Shown one piece after another: positions 5,053 to 5,284 of a stretch of 5,284 bases of DNA. The stretch's first letter is position 1; each line of letters opens with the position of its first letter. The stretch is from a bacterium (GTDB taxonomy: Archaea > Thermoplasmatota > Thermoplasmata > Lutacidiplasmatales > UBA184). The notes below the pieces were generated by a model. That model was not told where the DNA came from, made no database searches, and saw nothing but the letters and a program-made list of their open reading frames with translations. The translations under genes were made by a program, and so were the position numbers. The DNA lies in contig JAKBKR010000173.1 of NCBI GenBank assembly GCA_021832495.1, positions 1 to 5,284 of the forward strand, written 5' to 3'.

Positions 5053-5284
5053 GCCGAACCGCCTTCCGGAATCGATCGATGTCCTGCTTGAGGTCCGGCC
5101 GCAATTCTTCGAAGTGATGGGCCTCGATCTCCTCGAGCCTCTTGCGGGCCCCTTCCCGGTCCCCCTTCAGCAGATAGAGCTCCCCCTGACGGAAGAGCAC
5201 CTCCATCTGGTCGGGTTCGAAGCCGACCTCCTTGGCCAGCCGGAAGGCCTCTAGGATCTCGAGTTCCGCCCCGGTGAATTCACC
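5042..5284 (-). CDS. TPR-like protein, C-terminal fragment (cut by window edge)
   Basis: The last 80 residues of a protein whose start lies beyond the right edge; I translated this by hand because the frame is open to the edge. The stop TAG is at 5044-5042. The segment is helical and charged. Residues 27-55 (MEVLFRQGELYLLKGDREG followed by ARKRLEEIEA) fit the tetratricopeptide pattern, with Gly/Ala at the packing positions and Leu-Tyr in helix A. The preceding stretch LEAFRLAKEVGFEPDQ (10-25) looks like the second helix of an earlier repeat. TPR proteins are protein-binding scaffolds, so no specific function can be given. Its 11-base overlap with nadC places it in the same transcript. The family could also be a generic alpha-solenoid other than TPR. 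Confidence 0.72.
   Translation of the reverse strand, partial: GEFTGAELEILEAFRLAKEVGFEPDQMEVLFRQGELYLLKGDREGARKRLEEIEAHHFEELRPDLKQDIDRFRKAVRHEE

Noticed and set aside
3764..5254. Long plus-strand open frames (234 and 258 codons) opposite the kinase, nadC and TPR genes
   Set aside because: Low-complexity Arg/Ser/Pro translations; NadC and the kinase on the minus strand carry complete motif sets.
1..5284. CRISPR array, insertion sequence, tRNA or rRNA
   Set aside because: No repeat-spacer pattern, terminal inverted repeats, transposase motif or tRNA-like cloverleaf seen; nearly every base is in a supported gene.

Overview
The window is a densely packed, probably archaeal stretch with high G+C by eye. 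The best taxonomic marker is a NAC-alpha-type protein (NAC domain, linker, C-terminal UBA). This architecture is known from archaea and eukaryotes, not bacteria. The four-CBS protein and the MJ0406-like PfkB kinase also look archaeal. A euryarchaeal lineage such as Thermoplasmata is my guess from gene style, not a demonstrated assignment.

All eight genes lie on the minus strand and read from right to left. In transcription order they are: the C-terminal end of a TPR-like protein (5284-5042); nadC, quinolinate phosphoribosyltransferase (5052-4189); a PfkB/ribokinase-family, nucleoside-kinase-like protein starting at GTG (4192-3260); a four-CBS protein with an apparent HPF/RaiA-like C-terminal domain (3270-2005); the NAC homologue (2008-1619); a TauE/SafE membrane transporter (1580-720); a small DUF1634 membrane protein (711-328); and the N-terminal part of uroporphyrinogen-III synthase hemD (331-1). 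Successive genes overlap by 11, 4, 11 and 4 bases, then are separated by 38 and 8 bases, then overlap by 4. Only about 46 bases are non-coding, so there is no gene-free stretch of any size. I see no RNA gene, mobile element, CRISPR array or long repeat.

The layout looks like one or two polycistronic units whose main promoter lies beyond the right edge. Three functional themes can be read: NAD and nucleoside metabolism (nadC and the kinase), ribosome-associated functions (the CBS-HPF-like protein and NAC, translationally coupled by an ATGA overlap), and a membrane exporter module followed by tetrapyrrole synthesis (TauE/SafE, DUF1634, HemD). The most interesting item is the CBS-HPF-like protein. 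It reads as a candidate adenine-nucleotide-responsive ribosome hibernation or dimerisation factor encoded directly before a ribosome-bound nascent-chain factor. A T7 run just upstream of that gene, inside the kinase gene, may allow separate control of it.
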